A stretch of DNA of 64,000 nt, taken from NCBI GenBank assembly GCA_034509425.1, contig JAVTVJ010000040.1, positions 7,393,001-7,457,000 of the forward strand, given 5' to 3'. The position numbers were made by a program, and so were the translations under genes. Below the pieces are notes generated by a model. It did no database searches. It had not been told where the DNA came from and saw nothing but the letters and a program-made list of their open reading frames with translations. Positions 63,601-64,000 of the stretch are shown here, one piece after another; the first letter of the stretch is position 1, and each line of letters opens with the position of its first letter. Origin of the DNA: Eopsaltria australis (taxonomy: Eukaryota > Chordata > Aves > Passeriformes > Petroicidae).

Positions 63601-64000
63601 TCCCTACAGAAGTCACCATCTTTTAATGTCAGTCTAATGAAAGGGCTCAGAGAAATTGCTGCTGGTGAGTAATAGAATTAAAAGCCAAAAAGAAAAAGGG
63701 GGAAAAAAATCACAGTCATGAATCCGTCTTACTATCCCTTTACTGTGGATAGGAAGGTGATATCAAGATTAGTACATTGTTTTTTTAAATTGTAGATTTT
63801 ATCTCAATTGTACAATCTGTTTTATTCTGTTTCTGAGATGGGGTTTTAAAATTTACTTTCAAATTGTGAAAAAGCTTTTATATCAGTTTACCACCTATGA
63901 ACTTTTCACAGAAGTTTCGTTTTCCTACAGTAGTTAACAGATTGATGGTATGCAGAGAGTGCTTGACACATAAAGATGTGTCATGGTTTCACTGGTCTCC

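Larger units (their letters stand above)
57649..64000. other. Intergenic sequence upstream of UFL1, no gene seen
   Basis: This is AT-rich beyond about 58000. Open frames are under 80 codons and have no familiar content. In human the neighbour on this side is FUT9. No exon of it was seen. Two small perfect hairpins are present (58989-59010 and 60619-60638). Confidence 0.6.

Noticed and set aside
1..64000. CRISPR array, operon, phage or other prokaryotic system
   Set aside because: There is no spaced identical repeat array, and the genes are spliced vertebrate genes with LINE and LTR repeats.

Overview
This window looks like bird nuclear DNA, probably from a neoavian and possibly a songbird. 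It is AT-rich, has spliced genes with long introns, a single CpG island, 5'-truncated CR1 LINE fragments of avian type, and two LTR-type repeats resembling families common in songbird genomes. The species is an inference; no prokaryotic, viral or CRISPR-type gene system was seen.

Two protein-coding genes could be rebuilt exon by exon, both on the minus strand. UFL1 (UFM1-protein ligase 1) has 19 coding exons between 57278 (ATG) and 37695 (stop), giving 792 residues with GT-AG borders and a consistent reading frame at every junction. FHL5 (four and a half LIM domains 5) has 5 coding exons between 19855 (ATG) and 10843 (stop), giving 280 residues with every expected LIM zinc ligand position filled. 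UFL1 followed by FHL5 on the same strand is the known vertebrate order (human 6q16), and this supports calling the LIM gene FHL5 rather than another FHL paralogue.

Layout, low to high coordinate: 1-7329 is intergenic with no gene seen. 7330-8425 is a degenerate avian repeat, probably LTR-derived, with internal tandem repeats of about 45 bp. 10646-19878 is FHL5, with a probable 436-bp solo LTR in antisense orientation next to its second coding exon. 19879-36000 is the spacer that must hold the FHL5 5' noncoding exon(s) and promoter, and it contains three CR1 fragments. 36000-57650 is UFL1, whose CpG-island promoter lies at about 57085-57648. 57650-64000 is intergenic, and in human the next gene on this side is FUT9.

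The two genes are neighbours by old synteny, not an operon. UFL1 is an ER-associated UFMylation ligase; FHL5 is a LIM-only transcriptional cofactor. I found no new biological system. The items most worth a second look are two TGACGTG (UPRE-type) motifs around the UFL1 promoter, the antisense LTR beside an FHL5 exon, a poly(A) signal overlapping the UFL1 stop codon, and the conserved S462-Q site in UFL1.
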